Assembly: GCA_021805725.1 (NCBI GenBank)
Contig: JAJZEH010000045.1
Location: 1 to 64,000 of the forward strand
Reading direction: 5' to 3'
DNA length: 64,000 nucleotides
Source of the DNA: Pseudomonadota bacterium
GTDB taxonomy: Bacteria; Pseudomonadota; Gammaproteobacteria; Burkholderiales; Ferrovaceae
This document shows positions 53,743 through 61,534 of this stretch, one piece after another. Every line of letters begins with the position of its first letter. Position 1 is the first letter of the stretch. The notes beneath the pieces are model-generated. The model saw only the letters and a list, made by a program, of their open reading frames with translations. It had not been told where the DNA came from and ran no database searches. A program made the position numbers and the translations under genes.

Positions 53743-53756
53743 GTAGCATCCTTGTC

Positions 53757-54770
53757 ATGAATTACGACATGAACGAGCATCTTGCCGCGATGCTCCAGGA
53801 TGCATTTTCCAGGTTGATGCCCTTGCTGGACGACGCCGCCATTCGCGAAGTCATGGTGAATGGCGAAGACAATGTCTGGATAGAGCGTGATGGTCGTCTT
53901 GAAAAGACAGCCTGCCGGTTTTCCAGGAACGACGCACGCAATGCAATTCAGATTCTCGCAACCATGACGGATCGCGAGGTAGGGACGCGTGCTGGGGAGG
54001 CACTGCTTGATGCCGCCTTTTCAAACATGCGCGTCTCGGCCGTACTCTCACCCATCGCCACCCAGGGGCATGCGCTTTGTATCCGCAAACTCGCTGGCGT
54101 GACCAAGTCGCTCTCTGATTATCTCCCGGAATCTTCGACAACTGCTGTTGCCAGCTCTGCCACGAAGCAGAATTGGAATGAAGATTTTCAAATTCCCGAA
54201 ATGATGAACGGCCGCCTCCAGCAATGGGTCAATACCAGAATGAACATTCTGGTCAGCGGCGGTACTAGCACGGGGAAAACAACTTTCCTCAATGCCTTGA
54301 TTCGGGTGATGCCGGCTTCTGACAGGCTGATTACCATCGAAGACACGCGCGAGCTGATCGTGGATTTGCCCAATCATGTGTCGTTCGAAGCCAACGCATC
54401 TCTTGCCGTCACAGTTCGGGATCTGGTGCGCCAGACCTTGCGGTTTCGTCCTGATCGCATCGTGGTGGGAGAAGTTCGGGGTGGCGAGGCTTTTGATCTC
54501 ATTCAGGCCATGAACACGGGACATGATGGCTGCCTTGGCACGCTGCATGCCAACAGTGCTTTCGATGCGCTGGGCCGGTTGGAACAGATGGTCATGCAGT
54601 GTGGCGTGGACTGGTCCTCTGAGGCCATTGCGCGCCAAATCGCAAGCTGCATTGACGGCGTGATCCACCTGTCACGCATCGGTGGTGTGCGCCAAATTGA
54701 AGACATGATTCAGGTGGAGGGATATCGAAATGGCACCTATCAGACCCAGACTTTATTGCAGCAAACCTGA
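53757..54770 (+). CDS. trbB: Conjugal transfer ATPase TrbB (VirB11 type)
   Basis: Cytoplasmic hexameric ATPase of type IV secretion. The N-terminal domain ('DDAAIREVMVNGEDNVWIER') is followed by Walker A GGTSTGKTTFLNAL (about res 167-175), the Asp box 'ITIEDTRELIV', Walker B-like 'RIVVGEVRGGEAFDLIQAMN' and the His box 'GCLGTLHANSAFDALGRLEQ'. The start is uncertain: ATG 53757 (337 aa) is used, ATG 53769 is possible, and an in-frame ATG at 53709 would read through the hairpin. No Shine-Dalgarno is clear at any of them. It overlaps trbC by 41 nt. Confidence 0.92.
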   Translation: MNYDMNEHLAAMLQDAFSRLMPLLDDAAIREVMVNGEDNVWIERDGRLEKTACRFSRNDARNAIQILATMTDREVGTRAGEALLDAAFSNMRVSAVLSPIATQGHALCIRKLAGVTKSLSDYLPESSTTAVASSATKQNWNEDFQIPEMMNGRLQQWVNTRMNILVSGGTSTGKTTFLNALIRVMPASDRLITIEDTRELIVDLPNHVSFEANASLAVTVRDLVRQTLRFRPDRIVVGEVRGGEAFDLIQAMNTGHDGCLGTLHANSAFDALGRLEQMVMQCGVDWSSEAIARQIASCIDGVIHLSRIGGVRQIEDMIQVEGYRNGTYQTQTLLQQT

Positions 54771-55071
54771 CTTCCTGCTCGGCGGGTTGGCAGTGGGGCT
54801 ACTCGTATGGTCCTCTGGAGCGTTTGCACTTTACACGCCCATGCCATGGGAAGGTCCCATTTGTGCCGTTGCAAGCAGCCTCAAGGGTCAGGTGGCCGTG
54901 GTGTTGTCCGTGGTGGCGACCATCATGATCGGCATCATGTTCATGTACGCAGAAACCGGGGGCATCGTGGCCAGGATTGCAAGTTGGCTGCTGGGAATGT
55001 CCTGCGCACTGTCCGTCGTCAGTATTATCACAGCCCTGTTTCCTGGAGTGACCATGCCGGGGTGTTTATGA
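54730..55071 (+). CDS. trbC: Conjugal pilin TrbC (VirB2 type)
   Basis: This 113-residue pre-pilin has a long signal sequence ending near SGAFA, then 'LYTPMPWEGPICAVASSLKG' and two hydrophobic helices. That is the VirB2/TrbC layout, in which the PW(E) region precedes the first helix of the mature pilin. GGAGGG lies 8 nt before the ATG, inside the end of trbB. The stop overlaps trbD by 4 nt. An intact pilin gene is notable in a cluster that lacks the outer-membrane core. Confidence 0.85.
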   Translation: MAPIRPRLYCSKPDFLLGGLAVGLLVWSSGAFALYTPMPWEGPICAVASSLKGQVAVVLSVVATIMIGIMFMYAETGGIVARIASWLLGMSCALSVVSIITALFPGVTMPGCL

Positions 55072-55391
55072 GCCAACCGGGGCAGGAGCGTATTTCGCCG
55101 TTGTACCAGTCACTGGTGGAACCCATGTTGATTGCCGGCGTTGAAAAGCCGTTTGCCATCGTCAATGCCACATTGACCATTGCCTTGGTGGGTGACCTGC
55201 ACATGTTTGGCTGGCTGCCCATTGCCGTCTTGGCCCATCTCATTCTGCGACGCATCACCAGGGACGATCCTTTCACTCGGCAAATCTATGTCAAATACAA
55301 TCGCCAGGCCGACAGCTACGATCCGTGGCCCCATGTCAGAACATCCCGTGGGCGGCGCCCCATTGGGTTTGGCAGGGGCATGGCATGTTGA
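55068..55391 (+). CDS. trbD: Conjugal transfer protein TrbD (VirB3 type)
   Basis: Inner-membrane protein of 107 aa. An N-terminal region 'ISPLYQSLVEPMLIAGVEKP' leads to a hydrophobic hairpin (FAIVNATLTIALV, WLPIAVLAHLIL), and 'ITRDDPFTRQIYVKYNRQAD' is the conserved tail of TrbD/VirB3. It pairs with the VirB4 ATPase; the two are even fused in some systems. The ATG overlaps the trbC stop, and the C-terminus overlaps trbE by 7 nt. Confidence 0.88.
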   Translation: MSQPGQERISPLYQSLVEPMLIAGVEKPFAIVNATLTIALVGDLHMFGWLPIAVLAHLILRRITRDDPFTRQIYVKYNRQADSYDPWPHVRTSRGRRPIGFGRGMAC

Positions 55392-57874
55392 ACCTCAAGC
55401 GTGTGGCCATTGGATTTGATTCCCGCTCGCGCGGTCTTTCCGAGATACTGCCCTGGCTCGTGTTGATTCGCCCAGGGATCGTTCTCAACAAGGATGGCAG
55501 CCTTCTAGCCTGCTTTTTCCTGCGGGGCATGAATGTGGAGGGCTGTGAAGCGACGGCCATTGACCGTGGTGCCGATGCATTTGAACAGGCGTTACGAAGT
55601 CTGGATCATCGCTTTACGCTCTGGTCCACCGTTCTGAGGCGGGAATGCCGGGATTATCCCCAGGGAACCTTTTCAAACCCCGGAAGTGCGGCGATCGATG
55701 CGCTTCATCGTCAGAAGATGCAGGCCAAACGGCATTTTTCAAACAGGCACTTCGTCAGTGTCCTTTTTTCCCTCGATGAGGTCAGGGATGGTTTTTTCGG
55801 AACGCTGGCCCAGGCGTCAGGAGAGGCAGAGGGAAGCCTGTTTCAGCGCCTATGGAGCACGGCCTCTCATCAACTGTTTCATGGAAGTGCTTTTCGTCAT
55901 GATGAGAAGATGCTGCAAAAGCGCATCGCCCTCTTTGAGGAAATGCTGTCCCAGTGGGTAGGGGGCTTGCAGCAATTGGGGCCGGAGCGCCTGGAGGATT
56001 CCACCTTGACGGGGTTTCTTCATGAAATGACGAGTCCGGCAACGCACCGTACCCAGCCACCAGAGCCATCTCCGAATGAGTACCTGGATACCACGCTGGG
56101 TGAGGACAGGGTCATCGTCCAGGGTGATCATCTGCGCTTCGAAGGTGTGGGAACGCCGCGTTATGCCGCAGCGTTGGCGGTCAAGGGGTGGCCAAGTGCC
56201 ACGTTCCCGGGCATGCTCGATGCCATTTTGACGGCACCATCAGAATTGACCCTGTCGCAGGTATTTCGCTTCGTGGATCAGGACGCAGCCAAGCGTTACA
56301 TCAAGAATGTCCAGCGTTTTCACCTGAACCTGCAAAAATCGCTATTCAGTTATATCCGCGAGGCCGTGTCAGGCGAAGAAAGCGTCGTTCGCGATACCGG
56401 GCGCGCCGTATCTGCGGAGGATGCGCGCCTTGCGCTGACGGATATCGTGGCGGCCAAGCGTGTTTTTGGCTACCACAATTTGACCGTGCTGGTCTTTTCC
56501 GGTGACGCCGGCACTCTGGACGAGGCCCTGGGAACCGTGGCAACCAGCATTCGAACCCAGGGTTACCTGCTGCTGCGCGAACGGCTACACCTCAATTCGG
56601 CCTGGTCTGGCACGCTCCCGGGACAATGGGGGGAGTTGGTTCGATGGCATTTCATCAGCACAGCCAACTGGTCCGATCTGAGTCCAATCCGCTCGTCGGG
56701 ATCGGGCTTGCGCGCCAATCGCTATTTGTCCCAGCAGACTGGCAGACCCGCTCCGGCACTTTCACTGTTTTCGACCCGTTCCGGCAGTCCCTATTACTTC
56801 AATCTGCACCATCAGGACCTGGCACATGCCTTCGTCGTGGGGCCTTCACGCAGCGGGAAATCGGTATGGGTCAATTTCCTGATCAGCCAATTCCAGAAAT
56901 ACCATCCGGTGCGTACCGTTATTTTCGACAAGGACCGCTCCTGCCGGATTCCCACGCTGCTGCAAGGTGGTCAATGCGTGGATGTTGCACAGTCGTCGTT
57001 GCAACTCAATCCGCTTTCATTGGTGGCTGAACCACGACAGCGCAGCTGGTTGGCTCGCTGGCTTGAGATTTTGCTTTGCGCGCGCGGGCGGGTCCTGTCT
57101 GCTGACGACGATCGGGTCATCGCAGAATCTCTGAACGGCCTGGCTGCCTTGTCTCCGAGACTACATCAGCTCAAGAGTCTGCATGGATTGCTGCCCCGTC
57201 ATCTCAGGGTGGAACTCGAACCCTGGCTTGCTGGGGGCATTCTTGGCGGGCACTTTGACCACGCACAGGATGACTTCGTCCTTTCACCCTTTACCTGCAT
57301 CGAAATGGGCCCGGTGCTGCGCGACCATCGCGTGGCAAGGGCCTTTCTGGAGTACGCATTTTTCAGGATCGAGCAGGCATTGGACGCACACCAAGGTGTT
57401 CCCACGCTGATTTATGTTGAGGAAGCCTGGTTTATGTTATCCGATCCATACTTCTCGAACAGGATCAGGGACTGGCTGAAGACGATCCCTAAAAAGCTGG
57501 GTTCCCTCATACTGGCAACCCAGTCCCTGGACGACCTGTCAGGCTCGGACATTTTTTCCACGATCGCAGACAACATCCCCACCCGTATTTTTCTGCCAAA
57601 CCACCAGGCGCGGGTTCATCGGGCTCTCTACCATGGGCAGTTTGGCCTCAACGATGCGCAGATCGGAAGAATCGAGCAGGCAACAGAAAAATGCCACTAC
57701 TACGTCAGCACCCCCGAAGAAAACCATCTTCTCGATGTCAAGTTCTCGCCGCAGCTGCTGGCGTGGCTGCGATCAGATGCCCGAGCCCAGGCATTGTTTG
57801 AACAGCACCGCACCTCGGCTCGCGCAGATTGGGTCAATGCTTATCTGAATGACATTGTGGCCGAGACAAAATGA
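55385..57874 (+). CDS. trbE: Conjugal transfer ATPase TrbE (VirB4 type)
   Basis: The largest ATPase of the apparatus, 829 aa from ATG 55385 (MLNLKRVAIG). The N-terminal VirB4 domain includes 'EILPWLVLIRPGIVLNKDGS'. The C-terminal RecA-like domain has Walker A VGPSRSGKSVWVNFL (about res 485-492), Walker B 'TLIYVEEAWFMLSDP' (about res 673-680) and 'LGSLILATQSLDDLSGSDIF'. The length is normal for TrbE, and there is no frameshift or truncation. It would energise pilus assembly and substrate transfer. Confidence 0.94.
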   Translation: MLNLKRVAIGFDSRSRGLSEILPWLVLIRPGIVLNKDGSLLACFFLRGMNVEGCEATAIDRGADAFEQALRSLDHRFTLWSTVLRRECRDYPQGTFSNPGSAAIDALHRQKMQAKRHFSNRHFVSVLFSLDEVRDGFFGTLAQASGEAEGSLFQRLWSTASHQLFHGSAFRHDEKMLQKRIALFEEMLSQWVGGLQQLGPERLEDSTLTGFLHEMTSPATHRTQPPEPSPNEYLDTTLGEDRVIVQGDHLRFEGVGTPRYAAALAVKGWPSATFPGMLDAILTAPSELTLSQVFRFVDQDAAKRYIKNVQRFHLNLQKSLFSYIREAVSGEESVVRDTGRAVSAEDARLALTDIVAAKRVFGYHNLTVLVFSGDAGTLDEALGTVATSIRTQGYLLLRERLHLNSAWSGTLPGQWGELVRWHFISTANWSDLSPIRSSGSGLRANRYLSQQTGRPAPALSLFSTRSGSPYYFNLHHQDLAHAFVVGPSRSGKSVWVNFLISQFQKYHPVRTVIFDKDRSCRIPTLLQGGQCVDVAQSSLQLNPLSLVAEPRQRSWLARWLEILLCARGRVLSADDDRVIAESLNGLAALSPRLHQLKSLHGLLPRHLRVELEPWLAGGILGGHFDHAQDDFVLSPFTCIEMGPVLRDHRVARAFLEYAFFRIEQALDAHQGVPTLIYVEEAWFMLSDPYFSNRIRDWLKTIPKKLGSLILATQSLDDLSGSDIFSTIADNIPTRIFLPNHQARVHRALYHGQFGLNDAQIGRIEQATEKCHYYVSTPEENHLLDVKFSPQLLAWLRSDARAQALFEQHRTSARADWVNAYLNDIVAETK

Positions 57875-58680
57875 AGCGCAAATTTCTTGACTTGATGCTC
57901 GTAATGCTCAATTTCTGCGTTTGTTTGGCGCAACCGGCTGGGGCTGGAGGCGGGGGGGCCATGGGTACCATCGTGTACGACCCAACCAACCACGCGGAAA
58001 CCGCATTGACGGCGGCCAATGCGGTCCGTCAGACAGCGCAGATGGTGCAAGCCTATACCCTGCAGATCCAGCAGTATCTCAACGAACTGGAGAATCTCAA
58101 GCGGCTGCCTCAGGAAACGCTGGACCAGGTCCTGAATTCCTACACGGACGAGATCGCCGTGGCACAGTCCCTGTCGCAAACGCTGGGGAGCACGCTCAGC
58201 CAGATCAACAACCTGCAGGATAGTTTTACGGCGCAATTCAGGCAGATGGCGGCCATGGGCCTGTCGCCCAACCAGTACATGGACCGCGAAATGCAAATTG
58301 CGCAATTTCGTGGGCAGAGCATCAGTTCGGTATATCAAAACGAAGTGGGCATCATGCAGTCGGTCAACGATTCGTACGCCAGGATTCGCAAGTTGCAGGA
58401 ACAAATTCCAGCGAGCAGCGGCCTGCAGCAGAGTTTCCAGACGACCAACCAGCATCTCAACCTGTTGGCCGGCCAGAACGCCCAGTTGATCAGTTTGATT
58501 GCCGGTCACCAGGCCAATGCGTCGGCACGCCTGCAAGACGAGGCCAAAGCCAACGCCATGGCGGGTGAGATCATTCAAAAACGGCACCAGGATGAAGCGC
58601 TAAAGGTGCAGCAATTGCACCAGCAGCTTCGTGACCAGGAGTCGAGCATGGGTTGGGGCATCATGAGTCAAGGGCATTAG
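57871..58680 (+). CDS. trbJ: Conjugal transfer protein TrbJ (VirB5 type)
   Basis: Periplasmic protein of 269 aa with a signal peptide (ends near QPAGA). 'IVYDPTNHAETALTAANAVR' is the typical opening of mature VirB5/TrbJ, and long amphipathic helices rich in Gln and Asn follow. VirB5 proteins sit at the pilus tip and help adhesion. The start overlaps the trbE stop (ATGA). No TrbK entry-exclusion gene was found between trbJ and trbL (7 nt gap). Confidence 0.88.
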   Translation: MKRKFLDLMLVMLNFCVCLAQPAGAGGGGAMGTIVYDPTNHAETALTAANAVRQTAQMVQAYTLQIQQYLNELENLKRLPQETLDQVLNSYTDEIAVAQSLSQTLGSTLSQINNLQDSFTAQFRQMAAMGLSPNQYMDREMQIAQFRGQSISSVYQNEVGIMQSVNDSYARIRKLQEQIPASSGLQQSFQTTNQHLNLLAGQNAQLISLIAGHQANASARLQDEAKANAMAGEIIQKRHQDEALKVQQLHQQLRDQESSMGWGIMSQGH

Positions 58681-58687
58681 CGGGGCC

Positions 58688-59698
58688 ATGATCACCCTTA
58701 ATCCAGCCATCATTGATCAATTCGGCCAGTTATTCCTGGATGGCGGGCGCGCCCTTCATGGCAACCTGTCTGGCGTTGCCGACAGCCTTTATGGATCGCT
58801 TTTGCTGCTGACTTTTAGTTGGTCTGGTGTCAACATCCTTCTGGAATCCATGGTTGGAGACAATCTGGGCAAGGTCTTGTCGCAACTGATCCGGTTTTTG
58901 TTTTTGGCGGGGCTCGTCGCCTGGTTTCTTCAGGCCTACGATTTCATCTTTTATGAGGGCATCTATCAAGGCTGCGAAGCCGTGGCGGCTGCCATCGCGG
59001 GTCCCAATGGTGGCGCACAGGGGTTTGCCTCGGCCTGGAGCGTTTTCAGTGATGTCATCGTCACGGTGTGGGACAGCATCGCAGGCAGCCCAGAGCGTTA
59101 TTTGGGTGGTGCAAGCCCCATGTCATGGGCCTTCTGGGGAGCACTGGGCGGTTGGATGGTTACCGTCGCTTTGCTTTTCATTGCCTTGTGCGTATTCATC
59201 GTGGCTCTCACCATTCTGGCCGTCATTCATGTCATGGGAAGTGCCTTGGCGGGGTTGGCATTGGCGCTGGGACCGTTTTTTATCCCCTGGTTGCTATGGG
59301 ATCTGACGAAGGAATTTTTCATGGCCTGGGTTCGTTTTTTATTCATTGCCTGCTTTTATCGAGTCATATCCGTGTCGGTCCTGGTGATGACAAAGCCCGT
59401 CTTTGTGTTGTTGCATCAATGGATGACGGATAACGCGACCGTCATGGGCAACGCCACGCCGACAGATTCCATGGCTTTGGCAGTGCTCCTGATCATTACG
59501 GCCAGCATCATTGCCTATCTGACGAGCCACGTCCCTCAAATCGCTGCCGCGTTGGTGGGTCACGCACGCGTGGATACCGGGTTCGCAACCCAGTCCAGCC
59601 GGGTCATCCACAACCGTATCGGTAAAGCCAATGACTGGATGGCCAGACAAATCCGGGCCTATGGCAGAAGCGAAGGACGCTCCGGAGATCGGCCGTGA
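58688..59698 (+). CDS. trbL: Conjugal transfer protein TrbL (VirB6 type)
   Basis: Polytopic inner-membrane protein of 336 aa with five to six hydrophobic segments. The central 'GSALAGLALALGPFFIPWLL' region, with a Pro/Gly-rich stretch, is typical of TrbL/VirB6. The C-terminus is short and basic ('AYGRSEGRSGDRP'); many TrbL proteins carry a longer tail. It forms part of the translocation channel. The stop overlaps the GTG start of the next small gene. Confidence 0.88.
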   Translation: MITLNPAIIDQFGQLFLDGGRALHGNLSGVADSLYGSLLLLTFSWSGVNILLESMVGDNLGKVLSQLIRFLFLAGLVAWFLQAYDFIFYEGIYQGCEAVAAAIAGPNGGAQGFASAWSVFSDVIVTVWDSIAGSPERYLGGASPMSWAFWGALGGWMVTVALLFIALCVFIVALTILAVIHVMGSALAGLALALGPFFIPWLLWDLTKEFFMAWVRFLFIACFYRVISVSVLVMTKPVFVLLHQWMTDNATVMGNATPTDSMALAVLLIITASIIAYLTSHVPQIAAALVGHARVDTGFATQSSRVIHNRIGKANDWMARQIRAYGRSEGRSGDRP

Positions 59699-59958
59699 AA
59701 CGAATAAGATTGCCAGGTTTGTCTGATATCCAGCAGCAGCAATTGTTTCAGGCCCTAATACAACGATCCGAATTACATCACGAGGCGCGACTTGATTTTC
59801 CCGTTCCTGAACTCCTGGCACGCTCGTTTTTCGGACAAGGCTGGTGGGCGTTGCTGAAGGAACTGTATGACCGGCCGCTGATGACCACCCTGGGGTTCGC
59901 TGCCGCGACTACCTACCCATTGTTCTGGCTGTTGCATCTATTACGACGCATGATTTAA
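59695..59958 (+). CDS. Unknown 87-residue protein with C-terminal membrane helix
   Basis: Not recognised. The GTG start overlaps the trbL stop (GTGA), so it is probably translated with trbL. A soluble, Gln-rich N-terminal part (GLSDIQQQQLFQALIQRSEL) is followed by 'ARSFFGQGWWALLKELYDRP' and one helix near the C-terminus (TTLGFAAATTYPLFWLLHLL) ending RRMI. In Tn4371-like clusters trbF sits here. The single helix recalls the VirB8/TrbF N-terminus, but no further similarity is visible and it ends where the periplasmic domain should start. It may be a new accessory gene or a trbF relic. Confidence 0.55.
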   Translation: MKRIRLPGLSDIQQQQLFQALIQRSELHHEARLDFPVPELLARSFFGQGWWALLKELYDRPLMTTLGFAAATTYPLFWLLHLLRRMI

Positions 59959-59976
59959 TTTTTCCATCACTCGCGG

Positions 59977-59982
59977 TATGAT
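59977..59982 (+). promoter_or_regulatory. Possible -10 box of xdhC
   Basis: TATGAT at 59977-59982 ends 9 nt before the xdhC ATG, so the transcript would carry almost no leader. No good -35 is visible at 17 nt. Confidence 0.4.
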
Positions 59983-59991
59983 CCTCGCACC

Positions 59992-60930
59992 ATGGACAGC
60001 ACAGATCTCGAAGTTCTCAAAACCGTGACGCATTGGCAGGAAGCCGGCGCCGAAGTGGCGCTGGCAACGCTCACGCGTACTTGGGGCTCGGCGCCCCGAC
60101 CCGTGGGCTCACTGCTGGCCTTGACCACGGAGGGTCGTTTGGTGGGATCCCTTTCCGGCGGCTGCATCGAGGATGACCTCCTCGCCAGGATGCATCGGGG
60201 CCTTCCAACTGCTCCAGAGACCATGATGTATGGCGTGACGGCAGAGCAGGCCAGTCGCTTCGGGCTGCCTTGTGGCGGAACGCTGGAACTGGTGCTGGAG
60301 CCGCTGCACCCCGGGAGCAAAATACAGGAGTTGCTGGAAGCCGTATCCCGACAGCAGGTGGTGGCCCGAGTGCTGGACCTGCAGAGCGGACTGGTTGATG
60401 TGGTTCCTGCCAACCGCACGGATACCCTGGTGTGCACGGAGGTGCAATTGCGTTCCGTTCATGGTCCCCGCTGGCGCCTCCTGATCATCGGCGCGGGTCA
60501 GGTCAGTGGCTACCTGGCTGAGATGGCCATGGCGCTGGACTATCAGGTCCTGGTGTGCGATCCACGACCGGAGTTTCAGAATTCCTGGCAGATCGGGGCG
60601 CTCGCGGTGGATGAAGCCATGCCGGACGATTTCATCATTGCCCAGCGACCCGATCCCCACACCGCCATTGTTGCCCTGACCCATGATTTGAAACAGGACG
60701 ACCTGGCGTTGCTCGAGGCCCTCAAATCCGATGCATTCTACGTGGGGGCCTTGGGCTCGAAGGCTACCCAGGCCAAGCGGCGTGAACGCCTTGCCCTGTT
60801 TGATCTCAGCGCAGGGCAGATCGGCTCGCTGCATGGGCCGGCAGGTTTGCCCATAGGGAGTCGCACCCCACCCGAAATGGCCATTTCCATTCTGGCCGAA
60901 ATCACTGCCGTTCGCCACGGCGTCCGGTGA
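59992..60930 (+). CDS. xdhC: XdhC/CoxI-family molybdenum-enzyme maturation protein
   Basis: Protein of 312 aa with the N-terminal XdhC domain ('TRTWGSAPRPVGSLLAL', 'GSLSGGCIEDDLLA', 'GLPCGGTLELVLEP') and a C-terminal Rossmann domain ('LLIIGAGQVSGYLAEMAMAL', 'FYVGALGSKATQAKRRERL'). XdhC proteins bind Moco and insert the sulfurated cofactor into xanthine dehydrogenase-type enzymes. The gene is followed after 4 nt by mocA. The target molybdoenzyme is not in the window. It directly follows the trb cluster. Confidence 0.92.
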   Translation: MDSTDLEVLKTVTHWQEAGAEVALATLTRTWGSAPRPVGSLLALTTEGRLVGSLSGGCIEDDLLARMHRGLPTAPETMMYGVTAEQASRFGLPCGGTLELVLEPLHPGSKIQELLEAVSRQQVVARVLDLQSGLVDVVPANRTDTLVCTEVQLRSVHGPRWRLLIIGAGQVSGYLAEMAMALDYQVLVCDPRPEFQNSWQIGALAVDEAMPDDFIIAQRPDPHTAIVALTHDLKQDDLALLEALKSDAFYVGALGSKATQAKRRERLALFDLSAGQIGSLHGPAGLPIGSRTPPEMAISILAEITAVRHGVR

Positions 60931-60934
60931 ATTC

Positions 60935-61534
60935 ATGATCGAAGGCCTTCTGCTGGCTGCGGGTCGCAGCACGCGTTTTGGCCGCAACAAGCTGATTCAC
61001 GCGCCTCCGGGCGAAGCGCCGTTGGCACTCCAGGCGGCGCATTGCTTGAGCGCGCTGGAGCATTCCCTGGCAGTCATTCCCCACGACGACTCCGCATTGC
61101 GTGCGTTGTTTCAGGAATTCGGCCTCGCAGTGACGGAAGTTGGCGCATCCGTTGCCGGCGCCCCATTAGGTTTGTCAGACAGCCTGCGCGCCGGTTTGGA
61201 GGCTACCTCAGAAGCTGCGGCCTGGATCATTGCGCTAGCTGATATGCCGCAGGTCACACCTGGTACGGTGGCAGCGATACGCCAGTCCTTGTTCGAAGGG
61301 GCTGCCATCGTGGCTTGTCGTTATCGGGGGCAGCGCGGTAATCCGGTGGGGTTCTCTCATCGATTCAGGGCTGAGTTGATGTTGCTGCAGGGCGACCAGG
61401 GGGCGCGCGGCCTGCTGGAACGGTATCCAGGCGAAGTGTGCTGGCTGGAGGTGGAAGATCCGGGCATCCTGCTGGACATTGACGTGCCCGCCGACTGGCA
61501 GCGCAGGTCCGGACCGGCTACCAGCAAGCCATGA
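60935..61534 (+). CDS. mocA: Molybdenum cofactor cytidylyltransferase (MocA type)
   Basis: Nucleotidyltransferase of 199 aa with 'GLLLAAGRSTRFGRNKLI', 'SLRAGLEATSEAAAWIIALA DMPQVTP' and 'RGQRGNPVGFSHRF'. It converts Moco to the molybdopterin-cytosine dinucleotide form used by XDH-family hydroxylases. Its pairing with xdhC supports this over MobA. The 3' end overlaps waaF antisense by 17 bp. Confidence 0.88.
   Translation: MIEGLLLAAGRSTRFGRNKLIHAPPGEAPLALQAAHCLSALEHSLAVIPHDDSALRALFQEFGLAVTEVGASVAGAPLGLSDSLRAGLEATSEAAAWIIALADMPQVTPGTVAAIRQSLFEGAAIVACRYRGQRGNPVGFSHRFRAELMLLQGDQGARGLLERYPGEVCWLEVEDPGILLDIDVPADWQRRSGPATSKP

Larger units (their letters stand above)
53757..59958 (+). mobile_element. 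Partial conjugation (Trb-type IV secretion) cluster, probable ICE remnant
   Basis: The genes run trbB-C-D-E-J-L plus one unknown gene, mostly overlapping, between the housekeeping genes alr and xdhC. The order equals the start of trbBCDEJLFGI in Tn4371-like integrative elements. Nothing in the window encodes TrbF, TrbG, TrbI, the TraG coupling protein, a relaxase or an integrase. All frames are intact, with both ATPase P-loops kept. No flanking direct repeat long enough to be an attachment site was found by eye. Confidence 0.65.

Noticed and set aside
53757..59958. Complete conjugative element
   Set aside because: No relaxase, coupling protein, integrase, trbF/G/I or flanking attachment repeats in the window; the shared ATTACGAC near both ends is only 8 nt and can be chance.
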